Below are positions 26,230 through 35,800 of a stretch of 64,000 bases of DNA, piece after piece. Under the pieces are notes generated by a model that saw nothing but the letters and a program-made list of their open reading frames with translations, made no database searches and was not told the DNA's origin. Within the stretch, counting starts at the first letter, position 1. Every line of letters starts with the position of its first letter. Source of the DNA: Actinomadura craniellae (GTDB lineage: Bacteria > Actinomycetota > Actinomycetes > Streptosporangiales > Streptosporangiaceae); assembly GCF_003289645.1 (NCBI RefSeq), contig NZ_QLYX01000010.1, forward strand, positions 229,462-293,461, in the 5' to 3' direction. A program made the position numbers and the translations under genes.

Positions 26230-27566
26230 TCGTCGTCGAGAACGGGCACGTCGTGACCGTGGGCGGGGACGAGTATCCCGCCGGGCACGTGGTGATCGAC
26301 GGCGACCGGATCGTCGCCGTGGGGCCCGGCGCCGCGCCGCCCGGGGAGTACTCCGAGCGGATCGACGCGGGCGGGTGCCTGGTGACGCCGGGGCTGGTGA
26401 ACACGCACCACCACCTGTACCAGTGGGCCACCCAGGGCTTCGTCCCGGACGGCACCCTGTTCGAGTGGCTGACCGGGCTGTACGACATCTGGGCCGGGAT
26501 GGACGCCGAGGTGGTCGCCGACGCAGCCGCGGCGGGGCTGGCCTGGCTGGCGCTGTCGGGGTGCACGACCACCACCGACCACCACTACGTGTTCCCCCGC
26601 GGGCGGGGCGACCTGTTCGCCGCCGAGGTGGCCGCGGCCCGCCGGATCGGGCTGCGCTTCCACCCGTGCCGCGGCTCGATGGACCGGGGCCGCTCCCAGG
26701 GCGGCCTGCCGCCGGACGAGGTCGTCGAGGACACCGAGGCCGCGCTGCTCGCCACCGAGGCGGCGATCGACGCCTACCACGACCCGGCGCCCGGCTCGAT
26801 GCTGCGGGTGGCGGTGGCGCCCTGCTCCCCCTTCTCGGTGACCGAAAAGCTGATGACCGAGGCGGCGGCGCTGGCCCGGCGGCGGGGCGTCCGGCTGCAC
26901 ACCCACCTGGCCGAGACGCTGGACGAGGACGAGCACTGCCGCGCGCAGTTCGGCTGCACGCCGGGCGAGTACATGGAGCGGCTGGGCTGGCTGGGCGACG
27001 ACGTGTGGTTCGCGCACTGCGTGCACCTGGACGACGCCGACATCGCCCGGTTCGCCGCCACCGGCACCGGAACCGCGCACTGCCCCAGCTCCAACGGCCG
27101 GCTCGGCGCGGGCATCGCCCGGGTCGCGGAACTGCTGGCGGCGGGGGCTCCGGTGGGGCTGGGCGTGGACGGCGCGGCCTCCAGCGAGCTGACCCCACTG
27201 GCCGGCGAGTTGCGGCAGGCGCTGCTGTTCCAGCGCGCCCGGTCCGGCCCCCGGGCGCTCACCGCCCGGCAGGCCCTGGAGCTCGGCACCCTGGGCGGCG
27301 CCCGCTGCCTGGGCCGGCAGGACGAGATCGGCACGCTGGCGCCGGGGAAGCTGGCCGACCTCGCGATCTGGCGGCTCGGCGGCTTCCACGCCGCGGTCGC
27401 CGACCCGGTGACCGCCCTGGTCTTCGGCCCCACCCCGCCACTGGCCCGGCTGCTGGTCGCCGGGCGGACCGTCGTCGCGGACGGCGAGCTGCGCACCGCC
27501 CCGCAGGACGCGGTGGCCGCCGGCGGCGTCCGGGCCCGTGACCGCCTGCTGGGAGGACGCCCATGA
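26226..27566 (+). CDS. 8-oxoguanine deaminase / guanine deaminase-type amidohydrolase
   Basis: This metal-dependent amidohydrolase of 446 residues matches the 8-oxoguanine deaminase group, which converts 8-oxoguanine to urate (or guanine to xanthine). Metal ligands appear as HHH in LVNTHHHLYQWATQG, His in LHTHLAETLDED, His in WFAHCVHLDD, and Asp in GLGVDGAASSE. CPSSNGRLGAGIA near the active site is typical. It is placed between the 2Fe-2S and molybdenum xanthine dehydrogenase genes with 4-bp overlaps at both ends, so urate may be made by both routes. Confidence 0.9.
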   Translation: MIVVENGHVVTVGGDEYPAGHVVIDGDRIVAVGPGAAPPGEYSERIDAGGCLVTPGLVNTHHHLYQWATQGFVPDGTLFEWLTGLYDIWAGMDAEVVADAAAAGLAWLALSGCTTTTDHHYVFPRGRGDLFAAEVAAARRIGLRFHPCRGSMDRGRSQGGLPPDEVVEDTEAALLATEAAIDAYHDPAPGSMLRVAVAPCSPFSVTEKLMTEAAALARRRGVRLHTHLAETLDEDEHCRAQFGCTPGEYMERLGWLGDDVWFAHCVHLDDADIARFAATGTGTAHCPSSNGRLGAGIARVAELLAAGAPVGLGVDGAASSELTPLAGELRQALLFQRARSGPRALTARQALELGTLGGARCLGRQDEIGTLAPGKLADLAIWRLGGFHAAVADPVTALVFGPTPPLARLLVAGRTVVADGELRTAPQDAVAAGGVRARDRLLGGRP

Positions 27567-29872
27567 CACCGCCCATGACACCGCCGGTGGCACCGTCGCG
27601 CGTCGAGTCCCGCACCGTCCCCGGCGGGGTGGGTGACAGCGCCGCCCGGCCCGACGGCGTCCTCAAGGTGACCGGGGAGTTCGCCTACTCCTCGGACCTG
27701 TGGGCCGACGACATGCTGTGGGGCGTCACGCTGCGCGCCCCGCACCCCCGGGCGCTGATCAAAAGCATCGACCTCGGCCCGGCGCTGGCCGTGCCGGGCG
27801 TGCACGCGGTGCTCACCCACGAGGACGTGCCCGGCGAGAAGCACTACGGCCTCGACCGCCGCGACCAGCCGGTGCTGGCCGTCGACCAGGTGCGCTACCA
27901 GGGCGAGCCGGTGGCGCTGGTGGCCGCCGACCACCCGGAGACCGCGCGCCGGGCGCGCGACCGGATCCGGGTGGAGTACGAGGTGCTGGAGCCGGTGACC
28001 GACGCGCGCCGGGCCGCCCTGGACCCTGGCTGCCCGAAGGTGCACGAGTCGGGTAACGTCGTCCGGCACCAGCCGATCCGGCGGGGCGACCCGGAGACGT
28101 CCGGCGCCGAGGTGGTGGTGACCGGCGAGTACGAGGTCGGCATGCAGGATCAGGCGTTCCTGGGCCCGGAGTCGGGGTTGGCGGTGCCCGCCGAGGACGG
28201 CGGGGTGGACCTGTTCGTCGCCACCCAGTGGCTGCACGTCGACCAGGAGCAGATCGCCCCCTGCCTGGGGCTGCCGCCGGAGAAGGTGCGGCTCACCCTG
28301 GCCGGGGTGGGCGGCGCGTTCGGTGCCCGCGAGGACCTGTCGATGCAGGTGCACGCCTGCCTGCTGGCGCTGCGCACCGGCCGCCCGGTCAAGATCGTGT
28401 ACGGCCGGGAGGAGTCGTTCTTCGGGCACGTGCACCGGCATCCGGCCACGCTGCGGTACGAGCACGGCGCCACCCGGGACGGCCGGCTGGTGCACGTCAA
28501 GGCCGAGATCGTCCTGGACGGCGGGGCGTACGCCTCCTCCACCACGGCCGTGGTGGGCAACGCCGCGTCCCTGGGCGCCGGCCCGTACGAGGTGCCGAAC
28601 GTGGCGATCGACGCCTACGGCGTCTACACCAACAACCCGCCGTGCGGGGCGATGCGCGGCTTCGGCGCCGTGCAGGCGTGCTTCGCCTACGAGTCGCAGA
28701 TGGACCGGCTGGCGCAGGCGTGCGGGCTGGACCCGGTGGAGATCCGCGTCCGCAACGCGCTGTCGGAGGGGTCCACGCTGGCCACCGGCCAGGTGGTGGA
28801 CATGCCCGCCCCGCTGACCGACCTGCTGGAACGCGCCCGGGCGTTCCCCGCTCCCCCGCCGCCGGACCGCTCGGACGCGCGGAACCTGCCGGGCGGGGTG
28901 GCGAACACCACCCGCGGCGAGGGCGTGGTGCGCGGAGTCGGCTACGGCATCGGGATCAAGAACATCTGCTACTCGGAGGGGTTCGACGACTTCTCCACCG
29001 CCCGGGTCCGGCTGGAGCTGGTCGGCGGCGAACCGGCGGCGCTGGTGCACACCGCCGCCGCCGAGGTGGGCCAGGGCCTGGTGACGTTGCAGGCGCAGAT
29101 CGCCCGCACCGAGCTGGGCGTGGCGCGGGTGACGGTGGCCCCGGCAGACACCGCCGTCGGCTCGGCGGGCTCCTCCAGCGCGTCCCGCCAGTCGTACATG
29201 ACCGGCGGCGCGGTCAAGGCGGCCTGCGCGGCGGTGCGGGAGCAGGTGGTGAAGCTGGCGGAGGCCCGGCTCGGCCGGACGCTCGGCGAGGTCACGCTGC
29301 GCGACGGCGAGCTGCGGGCCGATGGCGTGGCCGTGCCGCTGGCCGAGATCCTCGCCGGCGAGGCGGTCGAGGAGACCCGGGAGTACCGGCACCGGCGCAC
29401 CTTCCCGCTGGACCCGGTGACCGGGCAGGGGAACTCGCACGTGCAGTTCGCGTTCTGCGTGCACCGGGCGGTGGTGGACGTGGACGTGGAGCTGGGCCTG
29501 GTCAAGGTGGTGGAGCTGGCCGCGGTGCAGGACGTGGGCAAGATCCTCAACCCGGTCTCGCTGGCGGGGCAGATCCACGGCGGCACCGCGCAGGGTCTGG
29601 GACTGGCCCTGATGGAGGAGGTCCAGGTCTCCGGCGGGGAGATCCGCAACCCCTCCTTCACCGACTACCTGATCCCCACCATCCTCGACATGCCGCCGAT
29701 GCGGCTGGAGATCCTGGAGCACCCCGACCCGTTCGCCCCGTACGGGCTGCGCGGGGCGGGCGAGCCTCCCACGCTGTCCTCGACCCCGGCGATCGTGGCG
29801 GCGGTGCGGGACGCCGCCGGGCTCCCGCTCACCCGGATCCCGATCCGGCCGGAACACATTACCGGAACGTAA
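27563..29872 (+). CDS. xanthine dehydrogenase molybdenum-binding subunit
   Basis: This is the large catalytic subunit of 769 residues, which hydroxylates hypoxanthine/xanthine at the molybdopterin centre. Motifs are GDSAARPDGVLKVTGEFAYS at the N terminus, VRYQGEPVALVAAD, and the MPT-binding GGVGGAFGAREDLSMQ-like segment. GAMRGFGAVQACFAYESQMD and QGLGLALMEEVQVSG follow, then the catalytic Glu in YGLRGAGEPPTLS. The family's cofactor-sulfuration factor XdhC is not in this cluster. Its start overlaps the deaminase by 4 bp, and it is the last gene of the tightly coupled run that starts at uraD. Confidence 0.94.
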   Translation: MTPPMTPPVAPSRVESRTVPGGVGDSAARPDGVLKVTGEFAYSSDLWADDMLWGVTLRAPHPRALIKSIDLGPALAVPGVHAVLTHEDVPGEKHYGLDRRDQPVLAVDQVRYQGEPVALVAADHPETARRARDRIRVEYEVLEPVTDARRAALDPGCPKVHESGNVVRHQPIRRGDPETSGAEVVVTGEYEVGMQDQAFLGPESGLAVPAEDGGVDLFVATQWLHVDQEQIAPCLGLPPEKVRLTLAGVGGAFGAREDLSMQVHACLLALRTGRPVKIVYGREESFFGHVHRHPATLRYEHGATRDGRLVHVKAEIVLDGGAYASSTTAVVGNAASLGAGPYEVPNVAIDAYGVYTNNPPCGAMRGFGAVQACFAYESQMDRLAQACGLDPVEIRVRNALSEGSTLATGQVVDMPAPLTDLLERARAFPAPPPPDRSDARNLPGGVANTTRGEGVVRGVGYGIGIKNICYSEGFDDFSTARVRLELVGGEPAALVHTAAAEVGQGLVTLQAQIARTELGVARVTVAPADTAVGSAGSSSASRQSYMTGGAVKAACAAVREQVVKLAEARLGRTLGEVTLRDGELRADGVAVPLAEILAGEAVEETREYRHRRTFPLDPVTGQGNSHVQFAFCVHRAVVDVDVELGLVKVVELAAVQDVGKILNPVSLAGQIHGGTAQGLGLALMEEVQVSGGEIRNPSFTDYLIPTILDMPPMRLEILEHPDPFAPYGLRGAGEPPTLSSTPAIVAAVRDAAGLPLTRIPIRPEHITGT

Positions 29873-30061
29873 TATGCACGTAGAGTAACGACCCATGCTC
29901 ACTGATCCGCCAGGCCGGCCGCCCGCCCCGCGCCGCGGCGCTCCGGAGCCGCCCGCGAGTTGTCCCAATCGTGTTCTTCCGGCGGCCGCGTCTGCCCGCG
30001 GCGGGCCTGGTGCGGGGTGTCAAATAGTCCCGTTGTGTCATCCCCACAGGTCCCCCCAGGC

Positions 30062-31258
30062 ATGAAGGACGTCGACGTGGTCTCCGCCCAGTCCCCCGCC
30101 GAGCTTCCTCCGACCGGCCACGTGCTCGTGGCCCCGGACAAGTTCAAGGGGTCGCTGACCGCGTCCGAGGCCGCCCGGCATCTGACCGCGGGGTTGCGCC
30201 GGGCCAGACCCGCGATACCGGTGGTGGAACTGCCCATCGCCGACGGCGGGGACGGTACCGCCGACGCCGCCGTCGCGGCGGGCTGGCGGCGGGTGAGCGT
30301 CGAGGTCACCGGCCCCACCGGCCGGCCCGTCACCGCCGCGCTGGCCGTCGCCGGCGACACCGCGCTGGTCGAGCTGGCCGAGGCGTCCGGGCTGCGGCTG
30401 CTCCCCGAGGGGCGCCTCCAGCCGCTCACCGCGACCAGCACGGGCACCGGGCAACTACTCGGCCACGCCGTCCGGCTGGGCGCCCGCCGCATCGTGCTCG
30501 GGCTGGGCGGCAGCGCCTGCACCGACGGCGGCGCGGGGATGATCCAGGGGCTGGGCGGCCGGCTGCTGGACGCCATGGGCAACGACCTCCCGCCGGGCGG
30601 CGCCGCGCTGCGCGGGCTGCACGCGCTCGACCTGCGCGGGCTGCCCGACCTGTCGGGAATCGAGGTGATCGTGGCCGGCGACGTCGACAACCCGCTGCTG
30701 GGCCGTACCGGCGCCACCGCCGTCTACGGGCCGCAGAAGGGCGCCGGCCGGGAGGAGCAGCGGGTGCTGGAGGCGGGGCTGCGCCGGTGGGCCGACCTCG
30801 CCGAGGCCGCGTCCCGCCGCCCGGCCCGCGACCTGCCCGGCGCGGGCGCGGCCGGCGGGGTCGGCTTCGCTGCGCTGGCCTTCCTCGGCGCCCGGTTCGA
30901 GCCGGGCATCAACTTCCTGCTGGACCTGCTGGGCTTCTCCGCCCGGGCCCGCGGCGCCCGGCTGATCATCACCGGTGAGGGCTCGCTCGACACCCAGACC
31001 CTGCGCGGCAAGGCCCCGGTCGGGGTGGCCAGGGCGGGCGCCCGCGCCGGGGTGCCGGTGGTCGCGGTGGCCGGGCGGCGCGGGCTGACCGGCGAGCAGC
31101 TGCGCCGGGCCCGGATCCAGGCCGCCTACGCGCTGACCGACATCGAGCCGGACGTGGAACGCTGCATGCGCCAGGCGGGCCCGCTGCTCGAACAGCTCAC
31201 CGTGGCGATCGCCGACGAGTGGCTGCCGCCGCACCAGCCCGGCCGGGAGGTCCCATGA
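30062..31258 (+). CDS. glycerate 2-kinase (GlxK-type)
   Basis: This enzyme phosphorylates glycerate, which links glyoxylate from allantoin breakdown to glycolysis. The 398-residue protein has the glycerate kinase type 1 landmarks: APDKFKGSLTASEAA, IADGGDGTADA, a Thr/Ser-rich STGTGQLLGHAV, GLGGSACTDGGAGMIQGLGG, AVYGPQKGA and ITGEGSLDTQTLRGKAPVGVA. I chose ATG 30062 because the protein's conserved N terminus begins just after it. The longer frame upstream is unlikely. It is coupled to allantoinase by a 4-bp overlap. Confidence 0.93.
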   Translation: MKDVDVVSAQSPAELPPTGHVLVAPDKFKGSLTASEAARHLTAGLRRARPAIPVVELPIADGGDGTADAAVAAGWRRVSVEVTGPTGRPVTAALAVAGDTALVELAEASGLRLLPEGRLQPLTATSTGTGQLLGHAVRLGARRIVLGLGGSACTDGGAGMIQGLGGRLLDAMGNDLPPGGAALRGLHALDLRGLPDLSGIEVIVAGDVDNPLLGRTGATAVYGPQKGAGREEQRVLEAGLRRWADLAEAASRRPARDLPGAGAAGGVGFAALAFLGARFEPGINFLLDLLGFSARARGARLIITGEGSLDTQTLRGKAPVGVARAGARAGVPVVAVAGRRGLTGEQLRRARIQAAYALTDIEPDVERCMRQAGPLLEQLTVAIADEWLPPHQPGREVP

Positions 31259-32565
31259 CACACGATCTGGTCGTCCGCTCGCGGCGGGTGGTCACACCGG
31301 GCGGCGAGGGGCCGGGCGCGGTCTGCGTCCGGGGCGGGCTGATCACGGCGCTCGCCGGCTACGACGAGCCCGTCACGGCGCAGGAGTCCGTCGATCTGGG
31401 CGAGGTGGCGTTGCTGCCGGGCCTGGTCGACAGCCACGTGCACGTGAACGAGCCGGGCCGGACCGGCTGGGAGGGCTTCGCCACCGCCACCCGCGCGGCG
31501 GTGGCGGGCGGCGTCACCACGATCGTCGACATGCCGCTCAACGCGATCCCGCCGACCGTCTCGGTGGCGGCGCTGGCGGCCAAGCGGGCCGCGGCGGCCG
31601 GCCGGGTCCACGCCGACGTCGCCTTCTGGGGCGGGGCGATCCCGGGGAACGTCCCGGCGCTGCGCGAGCTGCACGAGGCGGGCGTCACCGGGTTCAAGTG
31701 CTTCACCTCCCCCTCCGGGGTCGAGGAGTTCCCCGCCCTGGACGAGGCCGGGATCCGCTCCGCGATGACCGAGATCGCCACCTTCGGCGGGCTGCTGATC
31801 GTGCACGCGGAGGACCCCGGGTGCCTGTCGGAGCCCACCGGGCCCGGCTATCCGGAGTTCCTGGCGTCCCGCCCGCCCGACGCCGAGGGCGCCGCCATCG
31901 CCATGATCGCCGGGCTGAGCGAGGAGACCGGCTGCCGGGCGCACATCGTGCACCTGTCGGACGCGGGCTCGCTGCGGACGCTGCGCGACCTGCGGGAGCG
32001 CGGCGTCCCCATCAGCGCGGAGACCTGCCCGCACTATCTGACCCTGTGCGCCGAGGAGGTCCCGCCGGAGGCCACCGAGTTCAAGTGCTGCCCGCCGATC
32101 CGCGCGGCCGCCAACCGGGAGCGGCTGTGGGACGGGCTGGCCCGGGGCACGATCTCCTGCGTGGTGTCCGACCACTCCCCTTGCCCGCCGGAACTCAAGC
32201 GCGGCGGGTTCGACACCGCCTGGGGCGGGGTCTCCTCGGTCCAGCTCGGCCTGCCGCTGGTGTGGACGGCCGCCCGGGAGCGCGGCCACTCCCTCGCCGA
32301 CGTGGTGCGCTGGACGGCGACCGCACCGGCCGGCCTGGCGGGCCTGCGGCGCAAGGGGCGGATCGCGGTCGGCCACGACGCCGACCTGGTGGCGTTCGAC
32401 CCGGCCGGGACCTTCACGGTCGACCCGGCGGCGCTGCACCACCGGCACCCGATCACCCCGTACGCGGGCCGCACGCTGACCGGCGTGGTCCGGCAGGTCT
32501 GGCTGCGCGGCCTCCCGGCCGGCGACGAACCGCGCGGCCGGCTACTCGACCGGAGTACCGCATGA
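31255..32565 (+). CDS. allB: allantoinase
   Basis: This enzyme opens the allantoin hydantoin ring to allantoate. It is a 436-residue cyclic amidohydrolase with the binuclear metal set: HVHVNEPGRT (His-x-His), a Lys for carboxylation in GVTGFKCFTS, His in LIVHAEDP, HIVHLSDAG, and Asp in VVSDHSPCP. CPHYLTL is the family segment. The ATG overlaps the glycerate kinase stop and its stop overlaps the allantoicase start, so three genes are coupled. Confidence 0.96.
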   Translation: MTHDLVVRSRRVVTPGGEGPGAVCVRGGLITALAGYDEPVTAQESVDLGEVALLPGLVDSHVHVNEPGRTGWEGFATATRAAVAGGVTTIVDMPLNAIPPTVSVAALAAKRAAAAGRVHADVAFWGGAIPGNVPALRELHEAGVTGFKCFTSPSGVEEFPALDEAGIRSAMTEIATFGGLLIVHAEDPGCLSEPTGPGYPEFLASRPPDAEGAAIAMIAGLSEETGCRAHIVHLSDAGSLRTLRDLRERGVPISAETCPHYLTLCAEEVPPEATEFKCCPPIRAAANRERLWDGLARGTISCVVSDHSPCPPELKRGGFDTAWGGVSSVQLGLPLVWTAARERGHSLADVVRWTATAPAGLAGLRRKGRIAVGHDADLVAFDPAGTFTVDPAALHHRHPITPYAGRTLTGVVRQVWLRGLPAGDEPRGRLLDRSTA

Positions 32566-33596
32566 CCGACTTCACCCGCCTGCCCGACCTGGCCGTGCGC
32601 CCGCTGGGCGGCTCGGTGGTCGCCGCCAGCGACGAGTTCTTCGCCGAGAAGGAGAACCTGATCAACCCCGACCCGCCGGTGTTCGTCCCGCGCACCTTCG
32701 GGGCCAAGGGCCAGGTCTACGACGGCTGGGAGACCCGGCGGCGGCGCGAGCCGGGCCATGACTGGGCGGTCGTCCGGCTCGGCCTGCCCGGGGTGATCCG
32801 CGGGGTGGTCGTCGACACCGCGCACTTCACCGGTAACTTCCCCGCGCACGCCGCGGTCGAGGCGTGCGCCGCGGACGGGTACCCCACTCCGGAGGAGCTG
32901 ACCGGCTGGGTGGAGATCGTGCCGCGCGCCCCGCTGTCCGGCGACGCCGCGCACGCCTTCCCGGTCACCGACGGGCGGCGATTCACCCACGTCCGGCTGG
33001 TGATCCACCCCGACGGCGGGGTGGCCCGGCTGCGGGTGCACGGCGAGGTGGTGCCCGACCCCCGGCTGTGGGCGGGGCTGCCGATCGACCTGGCCGCGCT
33101 GGAGAACGGCGCCGTGGTGGCGGACTGCTCGAACCGGTTCTACTCCTCCCCCGCCAACCTGATCTCGCCCGGCCTGGCCCGGGTGATGGGCGAGGGGTGG
33201 GAGACCGCCCGGCGCCGGTTCACCGGCGCGTGGGGCGAGAGCAACGACTGGGTGACCGTCCGGCTGGCCGGGGCGGGGACGGTCCGGCTGGCCGAACTGG
33301 ACACCACGCACTTCCGCGGCAACGCGCCGGGCGCGGCGGCGCTGCGCGGCCTGCCGCCCGGCGCGGACCCCGCGGACGCCGGCGCCTGGTTCGCGCTGCT
33401 GCCGCGCACCCGGTTGCAGCCCGACACCCGGCACCGCTTCGTGCTCGCCGACCCGCGCCCGGCCGAGCAGGTCCGGCTCGACGTCTTCCCGGACGGCGGG
33501 ATGGCCCGGCTCCGGCTGTTCGGCGAGCTCGCCCCGGCGGGGCTGGCCGCGGCCGAGCGCCGGTGGGCCGAGACCACCGGCCCTTACACGGTGTAA
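32562..33596 (+). CDS. alc: allantoicase
   Basis: This enzyme hydrolyses allantoate to S-ureidoglycolate and urea. It is a 344-residue protein made of two related jelly-roll repeats. Each has a TxHFxGN core (VVDTAHFTGNFPAHAAVEA and ELDTTHFRGNAPGAAAL), a WETRRRREPGHDWAVVRLG / WETARRRFTGAWGESNDWV pair, and an HPDGGVARLRVHGE / FPDGGMARLRLFGE end. The duplicated domain is characteristic of allantoicase. It ends the second coupled run. Ureidoglycolate lyase is not seen in the window. Confidence 0.96.
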   Translation: MTDFTRLPDLAVRPLGGSVVAASDEFFAEKENLINPDPPVFVPRTFGAKGQVYDGWETRRRREPGHDWAVVRLGLPGVIRGVVVDTAHFTGNFPAHAAVEACAADGYPTPEELTGWVEIVPRAPLSGDAAHAFPVTDGRRFTHVRLVIHPDGGVARLRVHGEVVPDPRLWAGLPIDLAALENGAVVADCSNRFYSSPANLISPGLARVMGEGWETARRRFTGAWGESNDWVTVRLAGAGTVRLAELDTTHFRGNAPGAAALRGLPPGADPADAGAWFALLPRTRLQPDTRHRFVLADPRPAEQVRLDVFPDGGMARLRLFGELAPAGLAAAERRWAETTGPYTV

Positions 33597-33663
33597 ACAT
33601 TCGGCCTGCGGATCCGACGACTCGCCCGTGCCAAGGTGGCCGCCGGTGCAGCACCCTGGAGGC

Positions 33664-34800
33664 GTGAAAATCGGTGTTCCCCGCGAACTCAAAGTCCACG
33701 AATACCGGGTGGCGATCACGCCCGCCGGTGTCCACGAGCTCACCCGGCACGGCCACCGCGTGTTCGTCGAACGCGGTGCCGGCGAGGGCTCCTCGATCCC
33801 CGACGCGGACTACGTCGCCGCCGGGGCGCAGACGCTCGACCACGCCGACGACGTGTGGGACGCGGCCGAGCTGATCCTCAAGGTCAAGGAGCCCGTCCCC
33901 GCCGAGTACCACCGGCTGCGCCGGGACCAGGTCCTCTTCACCTACCTGCACCTGGCCGCCTCCCGCGAGTGCACCGACGCGCTGCTGGCCGCCGGGACGA
34001 CCGCGATCGCCTACGAGACGGTCCAGTCGGCGAGCGGCGCGCTGCCGCTGCTCGCACCGATGTCGGAGGTGGCCGGCCGGCTCGCCCCGCAGGTCGGCGC
34101 GTACTACCTGATGCGCTTCAACGGCGGCCGGGGCGTGCTGCCCGGCGGGGTGCCCGGGGTGGCCCCCGCCGAGGTGGTGGTGATCGGCGCCGGCACGGCG
34201 GGCCTCAACGCCGCGCAGATCGCGGTGGGCCTGGGCGCGGACGTGACCATCCTGGACGTGGACGCCGAGCGGCTGCGCCGGATCGACGCGATCCACCAGG
34301 GCCGGATCCGCACCCTGATGTCGAACTCCTACGCCGTCGAGCAGGCCGCGCTGCGCGCCGACCTGGTGATCGGCGCGGTGCTGCTGCCGGGCGCCCTGGC
34401 GCCGACGCTGATCTCCAACGCGCTCGTCGCCCGGATGCGGCCGGGCTCGGTGCTCGTCGACATCGCCATCGACCAGGGCGGCTGCTTCGAGGACTCGCGG
34501 CCGACCACCCACGCCGACCCCGTCTACCAGGTGCACGACTCGGTGTTCTACTGCGTGGCCAACATGCCCGGCTCGGTACCGCACACCTCGACCTACGCGC
34601 TGACCAACGCGACCCTGCCGTACGCGGTGGCGATCGCGGAGCAGGGCTGGCGGAACGCGCTGCGCACCGACCCGGCCCTCGCCCGGGGCCTCAACGCGCA
34701 CGAGGGGGCGCTCACCAACGAGCCGGTGGCGCACGCCCACGGGCTGGGCCACGTCCCGGTCGGCAAGGTGCTCGACGGGGCGGTGCGGGCGAGCGCCTAG
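33664..34800 (+). CDS. ald: alanine dehydrogenase
   Basis: This NAD-dependent enzyme interconverts L-alanine and pyruvate plus ammonia. The mycobacterial form can also aminate glyoxylate to glycine, which would fit the adjacent allantoin/glyoxylate genes (inference). The 378-residue protein has [20 protein letters not shown] at the N terminus, the catalytic Lys in [11 protein letters not shown], His in TYLHLAAS, and the Rossmann [23 protein letters not shown]-like [14 protein letters not shown] completes the site. The start is GTG 33664. The spacing to GGAGG is very short. Confidence 0.95.
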   Translation: MKIGVPRELKVHEYRVAITPAGVHELTRHGHRVFVERGAGEGSSIPDADYVAAGAQTLDHADDVWDAAELILKVKEPVPAEYHRLRRDQVLFTYLHLAASRECTDALLAAGTTAIAYETVQSASGALPLLAPMSEVAGRLAPQVGAYYLMRFNGGRGVLPGGVPGVAPAEVVVIGAGTAGLNAAQIAVGLGADVTILDVDAERLRRIDAIHQGRIRTLMSNSYAVEQAALRADLVIGAVLLPGALAPTLISNALVARMRPGSVLVDIAIDQGGCFEDSRPTTHADPVYQVHDSVFYCVANMPGSVPHTSTYALTNATLPYAVAIAEQGWRNALRTDPALARGLNAHEGALTNEPVAHAHGLGHVPVGKVLDGAVRASA

Positions 34801-34811
34801 GGTGAGGTCCC

Positions 34812-35405
34812 ATGGGCGAGCTGATCATCCTGCGGCACGGCGAGACCGAGTGGAGCAAGGCCCGCCGGCACACCGGCCGGACCGACCTCCGGCTGACCGA
34901 CCGGGGCGAGGAGCAGGCGCGGTCGCTGGCGCCGGCCGTCGCCGCCCGGCGACCCGTCCACGCGGTCGTCAGCCCGGCGGTCCGCGCCCGGCGCACCGCC
35001 GAGCTGGCCGGTCTGCCGGACGCCGAGGTGGACCCCGACCTGTGGGAGTGGGACTACGGCGGCTACGAGGGCATCACCAGCGCCGAGATCCGCGAGCGGC
35101 GGCCGGGGTTCTACCTCTGGCGGGACGGCGTGATCCCCGGTGACGCCGAGCATCCCGGCGAGACGGTCGAGCAGGTCGGCGCCCGCGTCGACGCGGTGCT
35201 CGACCGGCTCCGGCCGCTCCTGGGGCGGGGCGACGTGGCGGTGGTCGCGCACGGGCACGTGCTGCGCGTCCTGACCGCCCGGTGGCTGGAACTTCCTCCA
35301 TCCGACGGGCGCCTGTTCGCCCTCGACACCGGTACCGTGTCGGTATTGGGCACCGAACACGGCCATCCCGTGATCACTTCCTGGAACACGCCTCCGGTCT
35401 GCTGA
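34812..35405 (+). CDS. histidine phosphatase family protein
   Basis: This is a phosphoglycerate-mutase-like phosphatase of 197 residues. The catalytic RHG motif occurs in IILRHGETEWSKARRHTGR. The second His lies in VAVVAHGHVLRVLTARWLEL, and an Arg/Glu pair lies in AVVSPAVRARRTAELAG and WEWDYGGYEGITSAEI. The substrate is unknown (sugar or nucleotide phosphates are common). It starts 11 bp after ald, probably in one transcript. Confidence 0.9.
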   Translation: MGELIILRHGETEWSKARRHTGRTDLRLTDRGEEQARSLAPAVAARRPVHAVVSPAVRARRTAELAGLPDAEVDPDLWEWDYGGYEGITSAEIRERRPGFYLWRDGVIPGDAEHPGETVEQVGARVDAVLDRLRPLLGRGDVAVVAHGHVLRVLTARWLELPPSDGRLFALDTGTVSVLGTEHGHPVITSWNTPPVC

Positions 35406-35485
35406 CCGCGGGTTCCGGTGGGCCGGGAGGCGATCCGGTCACGGCCGGCGGACGGCCCTGGAACACCGGAATGCGAGGCGCGACG

Positions 35486-35788
35486 ATGGCGACCGGCCAG
35501 ACGACTCCCACCCGCGGCTACACCGCGACCAAAGACCAGTTGCAGACGCGGTTGCGCCGGATCGAGGGGCAGGTCCGGGGCGTCGAGCGCATGGTCGAGG
35601 ACGACCGCTACTGCATCGACGTCCTCACCCAGATCAGCGCGATCCGGGCCGCGCTCGACAAGGTGGCGCTCGGCCTGCTCGACGGCCACGTCCGGCACTG
35701 CGTGCAGGAGGGCGCCGAGGCGGGCAAGGCCGACGAGATGGCGACCGAGCTCATGGCCGCGGTCGGCCGCCTGATGGGGCGCGGCTGA
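35486..35788 (+). CDS. CsoR-family metal-sensing repressor
   Basis: This is a 100-residue all-helical DUF156 repressor. The copper-ligand fingerprint is intact: Tyr-Cys in DDRYCIDVL, then His-x3-Cys in LLDGHVRHCV. RLRRIEGQVRGVERMV is the conserved first helix. A CsoR would release DNA when Cu(I) binds. The ATG at 35486 has GAGG 7 nt upstream. No copper gene is adjacent. The CopC/CtaG module is 14 kb away, so its targets are unknown. A non-copper member of the family is possible. Confidence 0.92.
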   Translation: MATGQTTPTRGYTATKDQLQTRLRRIEGQVRGVERMVEDDRYCIDVLTQISAIRAALDKVALGLLDGHVRHCVQEGAEAGKADEMATELMAAVGRLMGRG

Positions 35789-35800
35789 CCCCGGCCTCGG

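Noticed and set aside
26774..29968. A 1064-codon minus-strand frame across the xanthine dehydrogenase Mo subunit
   Set aside because: It is antisense to a conserved enzyme and no domain is recognisable.
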